Of a DNA stretch of 64,000 nucleotides, positions 1 to 8,842 are shown one piece after another; positions within the stretch are counted from its first letter, which is position 1; the number at the start of each line of letters is the position of its first letter. The notes under the pieces are model-generated. The model saw only the letters and a program-made list of their open reading frames with translations. It searched no databases and was not told where the DNA came from. The stretch spans positions 62,001-126,000 of the forward strand of contig NZ_RQVK01000002.1 of the NCBI RefSeq assembly GCF_003992015.1, in the 5' to 3' direction. Origin of the DNA: Veillonella sp. VA137 (lineage in GTDB: Bacteria > Bacillota > Negativicutes > Veillonellales > Veillonellaceae). A program made the position numbers and the translations under genes.

Positions 1-1
1 T

Positions 2-589
2 GCAGTTCATGGAGTGCAGTTAGAACCAGAGGTGCGCATTCTAGGGGAATCTCGGGAACAAACGGGTTCTGTTGTCACCATTGTAAGAGCTCAAGAGACA
101 GATATTCCAGCATTGTCTAACTTGTGTGCCGACACATTTAGAGAAACTTTCAGGCATGACAATACGGAAGAGGAATTACAAGTCTTCTTTGATGAGGCCT
201 ATAACCATGATGTATTGAAACGTGAGTTGGGCCATGACGAGAGCGAAACATATCTAGCTTACGTAGATGACGCGTTGGCAGGGTATTTGAAAGTAAACTG
301 GGGCGGCGCACAAACAGAACGTAAATTAGAGAATGCCTTTGAAGTGCAACGCATATATGTGCTCAAAGAGTACCATGGACAAGGCGTGGGCAAAGCCTTG
401 TTTGAAAAAGCCTTGCGCATCGCTGAGTCTGGTGACTTTGATTGGGCTTGGCTTGGCGTTTGGGAGAGAAATTATAAAGCACAGCATTTTTATAAACGTT
501 ATGGGTTTGAAAAATTTGGAGAACACCAATTTGTTGTGACTCCAGAGAAGACGGATATCGATTGGTTGTTGAAGAAATCTTTACGATAA
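2..589 (+). CDS. GNAT acetyltransferase domain, partial at left edge, apparently preceded by a MurB C-terminus
   Basis: The frame is open to the left edge, so the protein is probably cut by the window. From about residue 25 (TIVRAQETDIPALSNLC) onward it is a GNAT N-acetyltransferase, with the acetyl-CoA loop YHGQGVGKALFEKAL followed by the GVWERNYKAQHFYKRYGF helix typical of the fold. The first residues, HGVQLEPEVRILGE, look like the C-terminus of MurB (UDP-N-acetylenolpyruvoylglucosamine reductase), which usually ends close to this motif; here there is no stop and the frame runs into the GNAT domain. A GTG at 14 and another at 32 are possible starts but neither has a good ribosome site. The substrate of the acetyltransferase cannot be told. 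The choice between a MurB-GNAT fusion and a separate GNAT gene needs the upstream sequence. Confidence 0.7.
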   Translation, partial: AVHGVQLEPEVRILGESREQTGSVVTIVRAQETDIPALSNLCADTFRETFRHDNTEEELQVFFDEAYNHDVLKRELGHDESETYLAYVDDALAGYLKVNWGGAQTERKLENAFEVQRIYVLKEYHGQGVGKALFEKALRIAESGDFDWAWLGVWERNYKAQHFYKRYGFEKFGEHQFVVTPEKTDIDWLLKKSLR

Positions 590-592
590 ACC

Positions 593-622
593 TTGACATA
601 TCCATTGTATTTTGAGTATAAT
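593..622 (+). promoter_or_regulatory. Sigma-70 promoter of rplM-rpsI
   Basis: TTGACA (593-598) and TATAAT (617-622) are both perfect consensus hexamers separated by 18 bp, starting directly after the preceding stop codon. Transcription should begin near 629 and produce a leader of about 85 nt before rplM. Confidence 0.85.
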
Positions 623-628
623 ATTTCG

Positions 629-680
629 GTAAGCAATTTGTACGGACTTCCACTAGCCCCGGAAGGTGGCAATTGCTTCT
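629..680 (+). promoter_or_regulatory. Structured leader of rplM (putative L13 leader)
   Basis: The 5' UTR folds into one stem-loop: AAGCAATT (631-638) pairs perfectly with AATTGCTT (671-678), and an inner CTTCC (647-651) pairs with GGAAG (661-665). Leaders of rplM-rpsI operons in Firmicutes are known L13-binding autoregulatory elements. That this hairpin is one is inferred from position and structure, not from a covariance model. Confidence 0.5.
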
Positions 681-714
681 GTTAATACATTCTTGTTATT
701 AGGAGGAAAGCAGC

Positions 715-1155
715 ATGAAAACTACATTTATGGCCAATGCGGACAATATTGAACGCAAATGGTATGTTGTTGACGCTGAAGGTAAAACTTTAGGACGTCT
801 TGCTGCCGAAGTTGCTAAAGTTCTTCGGGGCAAACATAAACCAACTTTTACACCACATGCAGACACTGGTGACCACGTTATCGTTGTGAACGCAGAAAAA
901 GTTCGTGTAACAGGTAAAAAATTATTACAAAAAGAATACTTCCGTCATTCTGGTTATCCAGGCGGATCCCGTTTCACTACACTTGCTATGATGTTGGAAA
1001 AACATCCTGAGCGCGTAATCGAAATGGCAGTTAAAGGTATGCTTCCAAAAAATAAATTGGGTGCACAACAATACCGTAAATTGAATGTATACGCTGGCGC
1101 AGAGCATCCACATGCTGCTCAAAAACCAGAAGTTTTGGAATTAGATATCCGTTAA
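715..1155 (+). CDS. rplM: 50S ribosomal protein L13
   Basis: 146 residues, the usual length for bacterial L13. The N-terminal part carries [25 protein letters not shown], and the central [18 protein letters not shown] and [14 protein letters not shown] segments are diagnostic. L13 is an early assembly protein of the large subunit that binds 23S rRNA. The start ATG follows an AGGAGG site (701-706) at normal spacing. It is followed 21 bp later by rpsI; this L13-S9 pairing is conserved in bacteria. Expression is likely controlled through the structured leader upstream. Confidence 0.98.
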   Translation: MKTTFMANADNIERKWYVVDAEGKTLGRLAAEVAKVLRGKHKPTFTPHADTGDHVIVVNAEKVRVTGKKLLQKEYFRHSGYPGGSRFTTLAMMLEKHPERVIEMAVKGMLPKNKLGAQQYRKLNVYAGAEHPHAAQKPEVLELDIR

Positions 1156-1176
1156 TACCGGGAGGAGGAACATATA

Positions 1177-1569
1177 ATGGCAGTAGCACAATACTACGGC
1201 ACTGGTCGTAGAAAATCTTCCGTTGCTAGAGTTCGTCTGGTACCGGGTACAGGTAAAATCACTGTAAACAAACGCGAATTAAATGAATATTTCGGTCGTC
1301 AAACTCTTGAGTTGATTGTTAAACAACCATTGGTATTAACAAACACTTTAGAACAATACGACGTTGTGGCAACTGTAGCTGGTGGCGGCCCATCCGGTCA
1401 AGCTGGTGCAATTCGTCACGGTGTGTCCCGTGCATTATTAGAAGTTGATGGCGAACTTCGTCAAGGTCTTAAAAAGGCTGGCTTCTTGACTCGTGACCCA
1501 CGTATGAAAGAACGTAAAAAATACGGTCTTAAAAAAGCTCGTAAAGCATCTCAATTCTCCAAACGTTAA
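1177..1569 (+). CDS. rpsI: 30S ribosomal protein S9
   Basis: 130 residues, full length. It begins with [19 protein letters not shown], contains the conserved [20 protein letters not shown] segment, and ends in the basic tail [12 protein letters not shown] whose last Lys-Arg reach the P-site tRNA in S9 proteins. It is the second gene of the rplM-rpsI operon, with a GGGAGGAGG ribosome site 10 nt before the ATG. Transcription stops at the hairpin just after the gene. Confidence 0.98.
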   Translation: MAVAQYYGTGRRKSSVARVRLVPGTGKITVNKRELNEYFGRQTLELIVKQPLVLTNTLEQYDVVATVAGGGPSGQAGAIRHGVSRALLEVDGELRQGLKKAGFLTRDPRMKERKKYGLKKARKASQFSKR

Positions 1570-1583
1570 TTTGGCGATTACAG

Positions 1584-1627
1584 AGCCCAGTATCCTTTGT
1601 GGTGCTGGGCTTTTTCTTGTCTATGAA
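1584..1627 (+). terminator. Intrinsic terminator of rplM-rpsI
   Basis: AGCCCAG (1584-1590) pairs with CTGGGCT (1615-1621), followed by TTTTTC. The loop is long (24 nt) but the stem plus T-run is a standard rho-independent terminator. Confidence 0.75.
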
Positions 1628-1659
1628 CCTGTGTAGAAAGTGGAAAGGAATGATACTAC

Positions 1660-3060
1660 ATGGATAAACTACTAAGATTATTGGGCGTTGTAGCTGTAGC
1701 GCTTGTGATTTGGTTTTTGCCACATACACCAGAGATTTCTGATCAAGGATGGCATTTATTAGCTATCTTTACGGCTACTATTGTGGGATTTATATTGCGA
1801 CCATACCCGACAGGGGTCATGGCCTTTATGGGATCTGCGGCGGCAGTAGCTACGAGCTCCATTAAGATGAATGAAGCGTTATTAGGCTATGCAGAGCCTA
1901 ATGTTTGGCTTATCGTGTCGGCTATCTTCTTTTCTAGAGGAATCATCAATTCAGGATTAGGTCGACGCATTGCGTATACCTTAATTCATTGGTTTGGTAC
2001 AAGTACCTTGCGCTTGGCCTATGCCTTAGCTATGACTGATTTAATTATTTCTCCAGCTACACCATCGAATACGGCTCGTGGAGGCGGTATTATCTATCCT
2101 ATCGTGCAGAATATTTCTATGGCATTTGATTCGAGACCAGGAGAAACAGCTCGTCGTATGGGAGCTTACTTAATGACTACGGCTCACACAGTCAATGCCT
2201 GTACGGTGACGGTATTCTTGACAGCGTGCAGTGGTAACCTGTTAATTACATCTTTAGGGGCAAAATTATTTGGTTACACTGTGACATGGTGGGAATGGTT
2301 TTTAGCAGGGGCCTTGCCTGGGCTGCTCAGTATGGTCATCATGCCTTGGTTCATTTACAAAATTTATCCACCGGAAATCAAGGAAACGCCAGAGGCTCCA
2401 GCTATGGCTCGTGAAGAGTTGGATAAACTAGGTCCTATTACGACGATGGAGAAAAAGGTGGCAGCTATCTTTGTGGGGGCGATCCTACTCTGGTCTACTA
2501 CGACAATTACTGGCCTACATGCGACGGTCATTGCGATTATGGCGGTATTGGCCTGTGTCATTAGTGAATGTCTTACATGGGATGACATTTTGAAAGAAAC
2601 TACAGGTTGGGATATTTTAATCTGGATGGGTACTCTAGTAGGTATGGCTGGATTGCTTGGTAAATTAGGTGTAGTAGCTGTTTTTGCAAAATTTGTCAGC
2701 ACTATGTTAGGCGGTATGTCTTGGGAGTGGGCAGCTTTGATTATTTCCTTAGTCTTTGTATACTCACAGTATTTCTTCGCCAGTGGTACAGCTCGTATTA
2801 CCGCATTATTTTCTGCCTTTGCGTCTATCTTAATTGCCTTGGGAGCACCAATTCCTTATGCAATTTTGATGTTTGGCTTGATGAATAGCCCCGGCTGTAC
2901 GTTGACACATTATAGCTCTGGGGTAACACCAATCTTCTTTGGTAGTCACTACGTGCCACAAGTGACCTGGTGGAAAGTAGGATTTTATATTTCTGTATTG
3001 AATTATATCTTCCATTTCTTCTTTGGTAACCTAAGTATGAAGTTGTTTGGAATCATCTAA
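1660..3060 (+). CDS. DASS-family anion/dicarboxylate transporter
   Basis: 466-residue polytopic membrane protein with about 12 hydrophobic segments. It matches the divalent anion:sodium symporter family (CitT/SdcS, SLC13-like). Signature stretches are ISPATPSNTARGGGIIYPIV near residue 135, an SNT-type binding motif, and the C-terminal MNSPGCTLTHYSSGVTPIFFG that parallels the second SNT-type repeat. Such proteins import or exchange citrate, succinate, malate or tartrate. An antiporter of the CitT branch would suit a dicarboxylate-fermenting anaerobe, but the substrate is not readable from sequence. It is monocistronic, with AAAGGA about 10 nt before the ATG and its own terminator at 3232-3278. 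Confidence 0.88.
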   Translation: MDKLLRLLGVVAVALVIWFLPHTPEISDQGWHLLAIFTATIVGFILRPYPTGVMAFMGSAAAVATSSIKMNEALLGYAEPNVWLIVSAIFFSRGIINSGLGRRIAYTLIHWFGTSTLRLAYALAMTDLIISPATPSNTARGGGIIYPIVQNISMAFDSRPGETARRMGAYLMTTAHTVNACTVTVFLTACSGNLLITSLGAKLFGYTVTWWEWFLAGALPGLLSMVIMPWFIYKIYPPEIKETPEAPAMAREELDKLGPITTMEKKVAAIFVGAILLWSTTTITGLHATVIAIMAVLACVISECLTWDDILKETTGWDILIWMGTLVGMAGLLGKLGVVAVFAKFVSTMLGGMSWEWAALIISLVFVYSQYFFASGTARITALFSAFASILIALGAPIPYAILMFGLMNSPGCTLTHYSSGVTPIFFGSHYVPQVTWWKVGFYISVLNYIFHFFFGNLSMKLFGII

Positions 3061-3133
3061 GATGATGTAGATACAGAAATAGTTTCGGTGTAGTCATCGT
3101 AGTGCATGAGTAGATGATTTCTCTGTAATGATG

Positions 3134-3188
3134 ATAGTATATGACTCCATAGAGGTAATGGTAGTATATGATTCTATAGGAATAATGG
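3134..3188. repeat. Short tandem repeat in the gap after the transporter gene
   Basis: Two imperfect 27-bp units, each of the form TAGTATATGAYTCYATAGR followed by AATGG, sit head to tail at about 3135 and 3162. A third, shorter echo (ATGTATATCC) follows. No open frame or promoter is associated. Confidence 0.5.
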
Positions 3189-3231
3189 ATGTATATCCTT
3201 TATAATTAGAACTAGAATAGGTTTTATAGAA

Positions 3232-3278
3232 GGTTGTGCTGAAATGCCATAGGTGCATTTCAGTGCAATCTTTTTTTT
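3232..3278 (+). terminator. Intrinsic terminator after the DASS gene
   Basis: A 16-bp stem, with two G-U pairs, is formed by 3232-3247 and 3255-3270 and is followed by eight Ts. It ends the transporter transcript and separates it from the recJ operon. Confidence 0.85.
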
Positions 3279-3368
3279 CGCTGTTTTAAATGTGGTGGCT
3301 CATATATGCGTAGTTCTGACATTTGTGATAGAGAGTTTTAGAAATGAAAATAATAATTAAGAAATAAA

Positions 3369-3497
3369 GAATTATCATTATAAATTCTACTTTTATCATA
3401 AGCAATAATAATGAAAATAAATTAATATATTTTTAATAATGATACTTATTGAAAATGCTTGGACTTTCATGTATAATAATGATAATGATAATGAAAG
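3369..3497 (+). promoter_or_regulatory. recJ-operon promoter with Fur-box-like hexamer arrays
   Basis: A promoter TTGAAA (3449-3454), 17-bp spacer, TATAAT (3472-3477) lies 43 bp before the recJ start. Directly on its -10 and start site is a run of GATAAT-type hexamers (GATAATGATAATG at 3481-3493, preceded by AATAAT), the classical building block of Fur boxes. Further Fur-like hexamers occur upstream: ATTATCATTA at 3371-3380, TTATCATAA near 3393, and AATGATACTTATT near 3438. The arrangement would allow iron-dependent repression of an operon that contains fur itself. Fur binding is inferred from the motif; the surrounding DNA is very AT-rich, so some matches may be chance. Confidence 0.5.
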
Positions 3498-3520
3498 AAA
3501 AATCCATCCAAGAGGTACGC

Positions 3521-5527
3521 ATGAAAAAATATAAACAAAAAGGCAAACGTTGGGAAATTGCCGAACATCAAGAAGAAGTAGAATCTCAATTGACCTCTGG
3601 ATTAGCAGTGCACCCTATTGTTTCTCATTTATTGGCAAATCGTGGGATTACCACTGTAGAAGAAGGTCGAACATTCTTATATAGCACAATGGATGATTTA
3701 TTAGATCCTTTTATGTTAAAAGGTATGGCACAGGCTGTGGAAGAAATCGAAAGAGTCTTAGCTATGAATGGATCCATTGTCATTTACGGAGATTATGATG
3801 TGGATGGTATTACTGCTACATCACTAATGTACCGATTTTTTTCGCGCTTAGGAGCGAATGTAACTTATTATATTCCAGAGCGACAAAGTGAAGGCTATGG
3901 TCTCAACTTAGAAGCTTTGGAATATTTGATTGCTCAAAAAACAGATTTAATTATTTCTGTAGATTGCGGTATTAGTTCCTATGATATTGTAGAAGCTGTG
4001 AGAGATCGCGTGTCTATGATTATTACGGACCATCATACATCACCACCGCAAATACCAAGAGCTACAGCGGTGGTTAATCATAAACAGCCAGAGTGTCCCT
4101 ATGCAGATAAAAACTTATCTGGTGTAGGTGTGGCTTTCAAAGTCTGCCAAGCTTTATGGAAACGTCGTACTGGTGAAGAATATCGAGAAGACTTAGATAT
4201 TGTAGCCTTGGGGACGGTAGCTGATGTAGTTCCCTTAGTAGGAGAAAATCGGATTATCGTCCGTGAAGGTTTGCATAAAATGACAGAGTCCCCTAATGTA
4301 GGGATTCAAGCTTTAGTGCAAGTTGCTGGTTTAGAAGGTAAAGTGTTATCTGCAGGTCATATTGGATTTACCTTAGCACCACGATTAAATGCAGCAGGTC
4401 GTGTGACACATGCGACGCGTGCTGTAGAATTGCTGATTACCACAAACCCAGCTGAGGCCATGGACATTGCAGAAGAGTTGCAAGAAACAAATGCGGAGCG
4501 ACAACAAATTGAACGGGCTATTTTTGAAGAAGCGTATCAATCGGTATTAGCACAAGGAAGTTTGGCGGATCAATGTATTGTAGTAGCAGGGGAAGGCTGG
4601 CATCCTGGTGTTATTGGTATCGTTGCGTCCCGTTTGGTAGAAGCCTTTTATAAACCGACCATGGTGATTAGTATCCATGATGGAATTGGTAAAGGCTCCT
4701 GTCGTAGTATTGATCATTGTAATATGTATGATATGTTAACCTATGCGGGAGATACATTAATTCAGTTTGGTGGTCATGCACAGGCGGCAGGATTTAGTGT
4801 ACAAGCAGAACAGATTGATGCTTTGCGTGAAAAAGCTAGCGAATTTTGCCGTAAGCAGTTAACGGAAGAAGATTATATTCCGATTGTTACCATTGATGGC
4901 GCTATGCATAGCGATGATATTAGTATTGACCTGATTGATCAAATTGCTACCTTGGAGCCTTATGGTATGGGCAATAGTACGCCTGTGTTTGCCCTTCCTA
5001 AGATTCGTGTACAGAATCTGTATCCTATGGGCTTTCAAAAAAATCATTGTAAGATTATTCTACAAGGTCAACAGGGCCCTATTGATGCGGTGGCTTGGCA
5101 AGGGGAACATTATATGCAAGAAATCTTTGCTGATGACCCTGTAAAAGTAGCCTTTTCCTTGCAGAAAAATGAATGGCAAGGTGTGGTGACGCCACAGCTT
5201 ATTGTGCAAGATTTGGAGCCACTTTCACAGCAACGAGAACGGTTAGAAGTAGATAGTTTGCGGAAATTGTATACAGTGGTGAAACAAATTTTCCGATCTC
5301 CCACAGCACCGAAATATATTGTAGAACGGGAAACCTTGGAAAGCCGACCTCAAGAGATGACTTCTCGAGAAGCTATTCTTGCCCTTGAAGTGTTTAAGGA
5401 ATTAGGCATTTTGAAAGAAGAAGTATTAGAAGATGGACGTCATGTATATCGCTGGGTGAATGTGCAACAAAAGTTGGAACTTCACACATCCTTGACGTTT
5501 ATGACATATAGTCAGGAGGGAGCATAA
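3521..5527 (+). CDS. recJ: Single-stranded-DNA-specific exonuclease RecJ
   Basis: 668 residues. DHH phosphoesterase motif I GDYDVDGITA is at about residue 90, the DHH motif (TDHHT) at about 170, and the DHHA1 motif GGHAQAAGFS at about 418, followed by the C-terminal OB-type domain. RecJ degrades single-stranded DNA 5' to 3' with Mn2+ or Mg2+ in recombination and base-excision repair. I start it at the ATG at 3521, which has AGAGGT 5 nt upstream and gives the usual N-terminus; an earlier in-frame start at 3449 would lie inside the promoter. It opens a long gene series and its TAA overlaps the rel ATG by one base (TAATG), indicating translational coupling. Confidence 0.95.
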   Translation: MKKYKQKGKRWEIAEHQEEVESQLTSGLAVHPIVSHLLANRGITTVEEGRTFLYSTMDDLLDPFMLKGMAQAVEEIERVLAMNGSIVIYGDYDVDGITATSLMYRFFSRLGANVTYYIPERQSEGYGLNLEALEYLIAQKTDLIISVDCGISSYDIVEAVRDRVSMIITDHHTSPPQIPRATAVVNHKQPECPYADKNLSGVGVAFKVCQALWKRRTGEEYREDLDIVALGTVADVVPLVGENRIIVREGLHKMTESPNVGIQALVQVAGLEGKVLSAGHIGFTLAPRLNAAGRVTHATRAVELLITTNPAEAMDIAEELQETNAERQQIERAIFEEAYQSVLAQGSLADQCIVVAGEGWHPGVIGIVASRLVEAFYKPTMVISIHDGIGKGSCRSIDHCNMYDMLTYAGDTLIQFGGHAQAAGFSVQAEQIDALREKASEFCRKQLTEEDYIPIVTIDGAMHSDDISIDLIDQIATLEPYGMGNSTPVFALPKIRVQNLYPMGFQKNHCKIILQGQQGPIDAVAWQGEHYMQEIFADDPVKVAFSLQKNEWQGVVTPQLIVQDLEPLSQQRERLEVDSLRKLYTVVKQIFRSPTAPKYIVERETLESRPQEMTSREAILALEVFKELGILKEEVLEDGRHVYRWVNVQQKLELHTSLTFMTYSQEGA

Positions 5528-7752
5528 TGGTAAGTACTATAAATACCCCTCAGGAGCATACATTTAATAAAGAACGAGAATATGGACAATTTATGGACCG
5601 TGTTCGGTCCTATTTACCAGAAGAAGACTGGCCAGTCATAGAGCGTGCGTTTGCACTGGCAGATAAAGCCCATGCGCCACAAAAACGGGCTTCTGGAGAA
5701 CCGTATATCTTGCACCCATTAGGGGTTGCCACTATATTGAGCGAACTACAAATTGATCGATCTACCTTGGTATCTGCTTTATTACATGATGTAGTGGAAG
5801 ATACCGAGATAAGCTTAGAGGAAATAGAAGAACAATTTGGACCAGAAGTGGCGTTCTTGGTAGATGGGGTTACAAAACTAAATCAATTTCAGTACCAAAC
5901 AAAAGAAGAACAGCAAATTGAAAATTATCGGAAGATGATTTTAGCCATGGCAAAAGATGTGCGCGTAGTGGTCATCAAGCTAGGGGACCGCTTACACAAT
6001 ATGCGTACCTTAAAGCATATGCGTCCTGATAAACAACAACGCATTGCTCAAGAAACATTAGAAATTTTTGCGCCATTAGCACATCGCTTAGGTATTTTTA
6101 ATATTAAATGGGAACTAGAGGACTTATCGTTCCGTTATTTAGAACCAGAAAAATATTATGACCTAGTACAACAGATGAGTGAAAAACGACAAGCTCGTGA
6201 GGATATCGTAAATGATACGATGAATACTTTGAAAGATGCTTTGGAACATGCTCATATTAAAGCAGATGTAAAAGGTCGTCCCAAACACTTTTATAGTATT
6301 TATAAAAAGATGAAAAAGGACAATCGAGATTTATCTCAAATTTACGATTTGTATGCAGTGCGTGTCATCGTAGATACAATTCCAGATTGTTATGCTGTGT
6401 TAGGTACAGTACATAGTTTGTGGAAACCGTTGCCGTATCGCTTTAAAGATTATATTGCGATGCCGAAGTCGAATATGTATCAATCCTTGCATACCACCGT
6501 CATCGGCACAAAAGGTCAGCCGGTAGAAATTCAAATTCGTACTTGGGATATGCATCGTGTGTCTGAATATGGTGTAGCCGCTCATTGGCGCTATAAAGAG
6601 GGTAATAAAGGCAAGGCAGAAGCTGATTTTGATGCAAAGGTAGGCTGGATTCGTCAAGTTCTTGAGTGGCAGGATGCCAGTGATCCAAAAGAATTGTTGA
6701 ATGCATTAAAACTAGATGTTTTTACAGGAGAAGTATTCGTCTTTACTCCAAAAGGTGACGTTATGAAGTTGCCAAAAGGCACAGTGCCACTGGATTTTGC
6801 CTATCGCGTTCATACCGATGTGGGGAATAAATGCGTAGGAGCCAAAATTAATGGCAAGATTGTTCCACTAGATTATGAATTGCAAAATGGGGACATCGTT
6901 GAAATCGTCACTTCTAAAAATGGCAAACCACGGTTAGACTGGTTGAATATTGTGGGCTCTACAGAAAGTAAGACGAAGATTCGAAACTGGTTTAAGCGTG
7001 AAAATAAAGAAGAAAATATCGTCAAAGGTCGCGAACTGTTAGAAAAAGAAGCGAAACGCTTAGGCTATGATTGGAAGGACTTAACAAAAAATGGTCGCCT
7101 AGAAAAGATTGGAAAATCTTTGAATGCTGGCGGCGAAGCTGAGCTGTACTCTGCCGTTGGATTTGGTGGACTTTCAGTGAATACGGTACTCCTCAGATTA
7201 GTGGACATTCATAAGCAGGAAGTCGCTAAGGAAGAGCAACGAAAAGATACGATGGCTGTCATCGATCGCCTTAAAGTACATCAAGGAAAATCTAAGAAAA
7301 ATAGCAGTGGTGTTCTAGTGAAAGGCGAAGCCGGTGTGATGGTTCGTATGGCTCGTTGTTGTAACCCAGTACCAGGTGACGATATTATTGGTTATATTAC
7401 GAGAGGCCGAGGCGTTTCTGTACATCGTGCAGATTGTACCAATATTGGTCATACCCCAGATGATTTGAATCGCATGATAGAAGTTGATTGGGAGGGTGCT
7501 ACACAGGATCAATTCCAAGTAAGTGTGTCTGTACATGCCTATGATCGCAGTGGCTTATTAATGGAAGTGATGGCAGTATTGTCAGAAATGAAAATTAACA
7601 TTTCCAATATTAATGCAAAAACTGACGATGCAAAAGATGTAACCATTCATTTAATGTTAGATATTAAAGATCTGTCACAACTGGATTATGTGATGACGAA
7701 GTTGCGTCGAGTGAAAGATGTATATTCAGTCCATCGAGGAGGGAAAGCATGA
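5527..7752 (+). CDS. relA: Bifunctional (p)ppGpp synthetase/hydrolase Rel
   Basis: 741 residues with the full long-RSH layout: HD hydrolase domain (HDVVEDT at about 87-93), synthetase domain ([34 protein letters not shown], about 250-350), TGS domain (about 395-455, beginning [27 protein letters not shown]), conserved-cysteine region ([11 protein letters not shown]) and C-terminal ACT domain. Because both HD and synthetase motifs are intact it should make and hydrolyse (p)ppGpp, as expected for the single Rel of Firmicutes. The start overlaps the recJ stop (TAATG) and has AGGAGGG upstream. The stop overlaps the dtd start (ATGA). The rel-dtd pair is conserved in Firmicutes. Confidence 0.97.
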   Translation: MVSTINTPQEHTFNKEREYGQFMDRVRSYLPEEDWPVIERAFALADKAHAPQKRASGEPYILHPLGVATILSELQIDRSTLVSALLHDVVEDTEISLEEIEEQFGPEVAFLVDGVTKLNQFQYQTKEEQQIENYRKMILAMAKDVRVVVIKLGDRLHNMRTLKHMRPDKQQRIAQETLEIFAPLAHRLGIFNIKWELEDLSFRYLEPEKYYDLVQQMSEKRQAREDIVNDTMNTLKDALEHAHIKADVKGRPKHFYSIYKKMKKDNRDLSQIYDLYAVRVIVDTIPDCYAVLGTVHSLWKPLPYRFKDYIAMPKSNMYQSLHTTVIGTKGQPVEIQIRTWDMHRVSEYGVAAHWRYKEGNKGKAEADFDAKVGWIRQVLEWQDASDPKELLNALKLDVFTGEVFVFTPKGDVMKLPKGTVPLDFAYRVHTDVGNKCVGAKINGKIVPLDYELQNGDIVEIVTSKNGKPRLDWLNIVGSTESKTKIRNWFKRENKEENIVKGRELLEKEAKRLGYDWKDLTKNGRLEKIGKSLNAGGEAELYSAVGFGGLSVNTVLLRLVDIHKQEVAKEEQRKDTMAVIDRLKVHQGKSKKNSSGVLVKGEAGVMVRMARCCNPVPGDDIIGYITRGRGVSVHRADCTNIGHTPDDLNRMIEVDWEGATQDQFQVSVSVHAYDRSGLLMEVMAVLSEMKINISNINAKTDDAKDVTIHLMLDIKDLSQLDYVMTKLRRVKDVYSVHRGGKA

Positions 7753-8198
7753 GAGCTGTTGTACAACGTGTAAGTTCTTCTTCGGTTACCGTAGATGGGT
7801 CTGTCATTGGTAGTACGAAGCAAGGTCTTTTAGTGCTAGTAGGTGTAACAGATACGGATACAACAGAGGATGTGCAATATATCTGTGATAAGGTTAGTCA
7901 CTTACGCATCTTTGAAGATGAACAGGATAAGATGAACCTATCTGTATTAGATGTAGGTGGTGAGGTGTGCGTAGTGTCGCAATTCACCCTCTACGGAGAT
8001 GCGCGCAAGGGTCGTCGACCGAACTTTATGAAAGCAGCGCCACCAGAGATGGCAGAGTGCTTATATCTGGAGCTAGTAGAGGCTTTCAAAGGAAGAGGTT
8101 TAATAGTGAGTACAGGTCAATTTCAAGCCCATATGCAAGTGGAATTGGTCAATGATGGACCTGTGACGATTCTATTAGATAGTAGTAAAGAGTTTTAA
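7749..8198 (+). CDS. dtd: D-aminoacyl-tRNA deacylase
   Basis: 149 residues, full length. It carries the two DTD signature loops: [21 protein letters not shown] (about 78-98) with the SQxTL motif, and [11 protein letters not shown] near the C-terminus with the Gly-cisPro motif. The enzyme removes D-amino acids wrongly attached to tRNA (and glycine from tRNA-Ala), keeping translation homochiral. It is translationally coupled to rel by an ATGA overlap. Confidence 0.96.
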   Translation: MRAVVQRVSSSSVTVDGSVIGSTKQGLLVLVGVTDTDTTEDVQYICDKVSHLRIFEDEQDKMNLSVLDVGGEVCVVSQFTLYGDARKGRRPNFMKAAPPEMAECLYLELVEAFKGRGLIVSTGQFQAHMQVELVNDGPVTILLDSSKEF

Positions 8199-8210
8199 TG
8201 GAGTTAATAA

Positions 8211-8834
8211 ATGAAGCTATATTATATGCCCTTAGGGGCGTATGGAACAAATTGTTACATTGCGCATAATGAAGCAGATAATACGTGCCTTGTAACGGAT
8301 CCAGGTGACGAAGGAGAGAAGTTAAAAGAAATTCTAGATAGTCACAAATTCAAAGTGCAAGGTATTTTATTAACACATGGTCATAGTGATCATATTGGGG
8401 CGGTAAAAATCTTGGTGGATGCGTATCATGTGCCAGTATATATTCACGAAGGTGATGCGGAGTATCTGACGAATCCAGAGGTGAATTTAAGTGCCCATTC
8501 TGGTCGGTATATAACGGCAGAAGTGGACGATGTTCGCTATGTGAAAGAGGGCGATACGATTTCCTTAGGGGATACTACTTTTACTGTGCTCGAAACGCCA
8601 GGTCATACACCAGGTGGTGTGTGCTATTATACAGAGGGAACCTTGTTAGCCGGTGATACCTTATTCCAAGGGTCAGTGGGTAGAACAGATTTTCCGAATG
8701 GTGATTTTGAACAGTTGAGTAAAGGGATTAAAGAAAAACTTTATACGTTACCAGATGATACAAAGGTGTATCCAGGTCATGGCGGACAAACTACCATTGG
8801 TGACGAAAAGCAATCTAATCCATTTGTACGGTAG
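8211..8834 (+). CDS. MBL-fold metallo-hydrolase (YcbL/glyoxalase II-like)
   Basis: 207 residues. The metal-binding motif THGHSDHIGA gives His56, His58, Asp60 and His61; further ligands are in TPGHTPGG, AGDTLFQGSVGRTD and YPGHGGQT. This is the short glyoxalase II-like (YcbL/YqgX) branch of the metallo-beta-lactamase fold, which lacks the C-terminal helical substrate domain of true GloB. It likely hydrolyses a thioester or related ester, with substrate unknown. It lies 12 bp after dtd; the same dtd-MBL order is common in clostridia and Negativicutes. Confidence 0.9.
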   Translation: MKLYYMPLGAYGTNCYIAHNEADNTCLVTDPGDEGEKLKEILDSHKFKVQGILLTHGHSDHIGAVKILVDAYHVPVYIHEGDAEYLTNPEVNLSAHSGRYITAEVDDVRYVKEGDTISLGDTTFTVLETPGHTPGGVCYYTEGTLLAGDTLFQGSVGRTDFPNGDFEQLSKGIKEKLYTLPDDTKVYPGHGGQTTIGDEKQSNPFVR

Positions 8835-8842
8835 GTGATAGG

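Noticed and set aside
3449-3520. An upstream extension of recJ by 24 codons
   Set aside because: It would translate the promoter -10 and the GATAAT repeats (giving Met-Ile repeats); the ATG at 3521 has the ribosome site.
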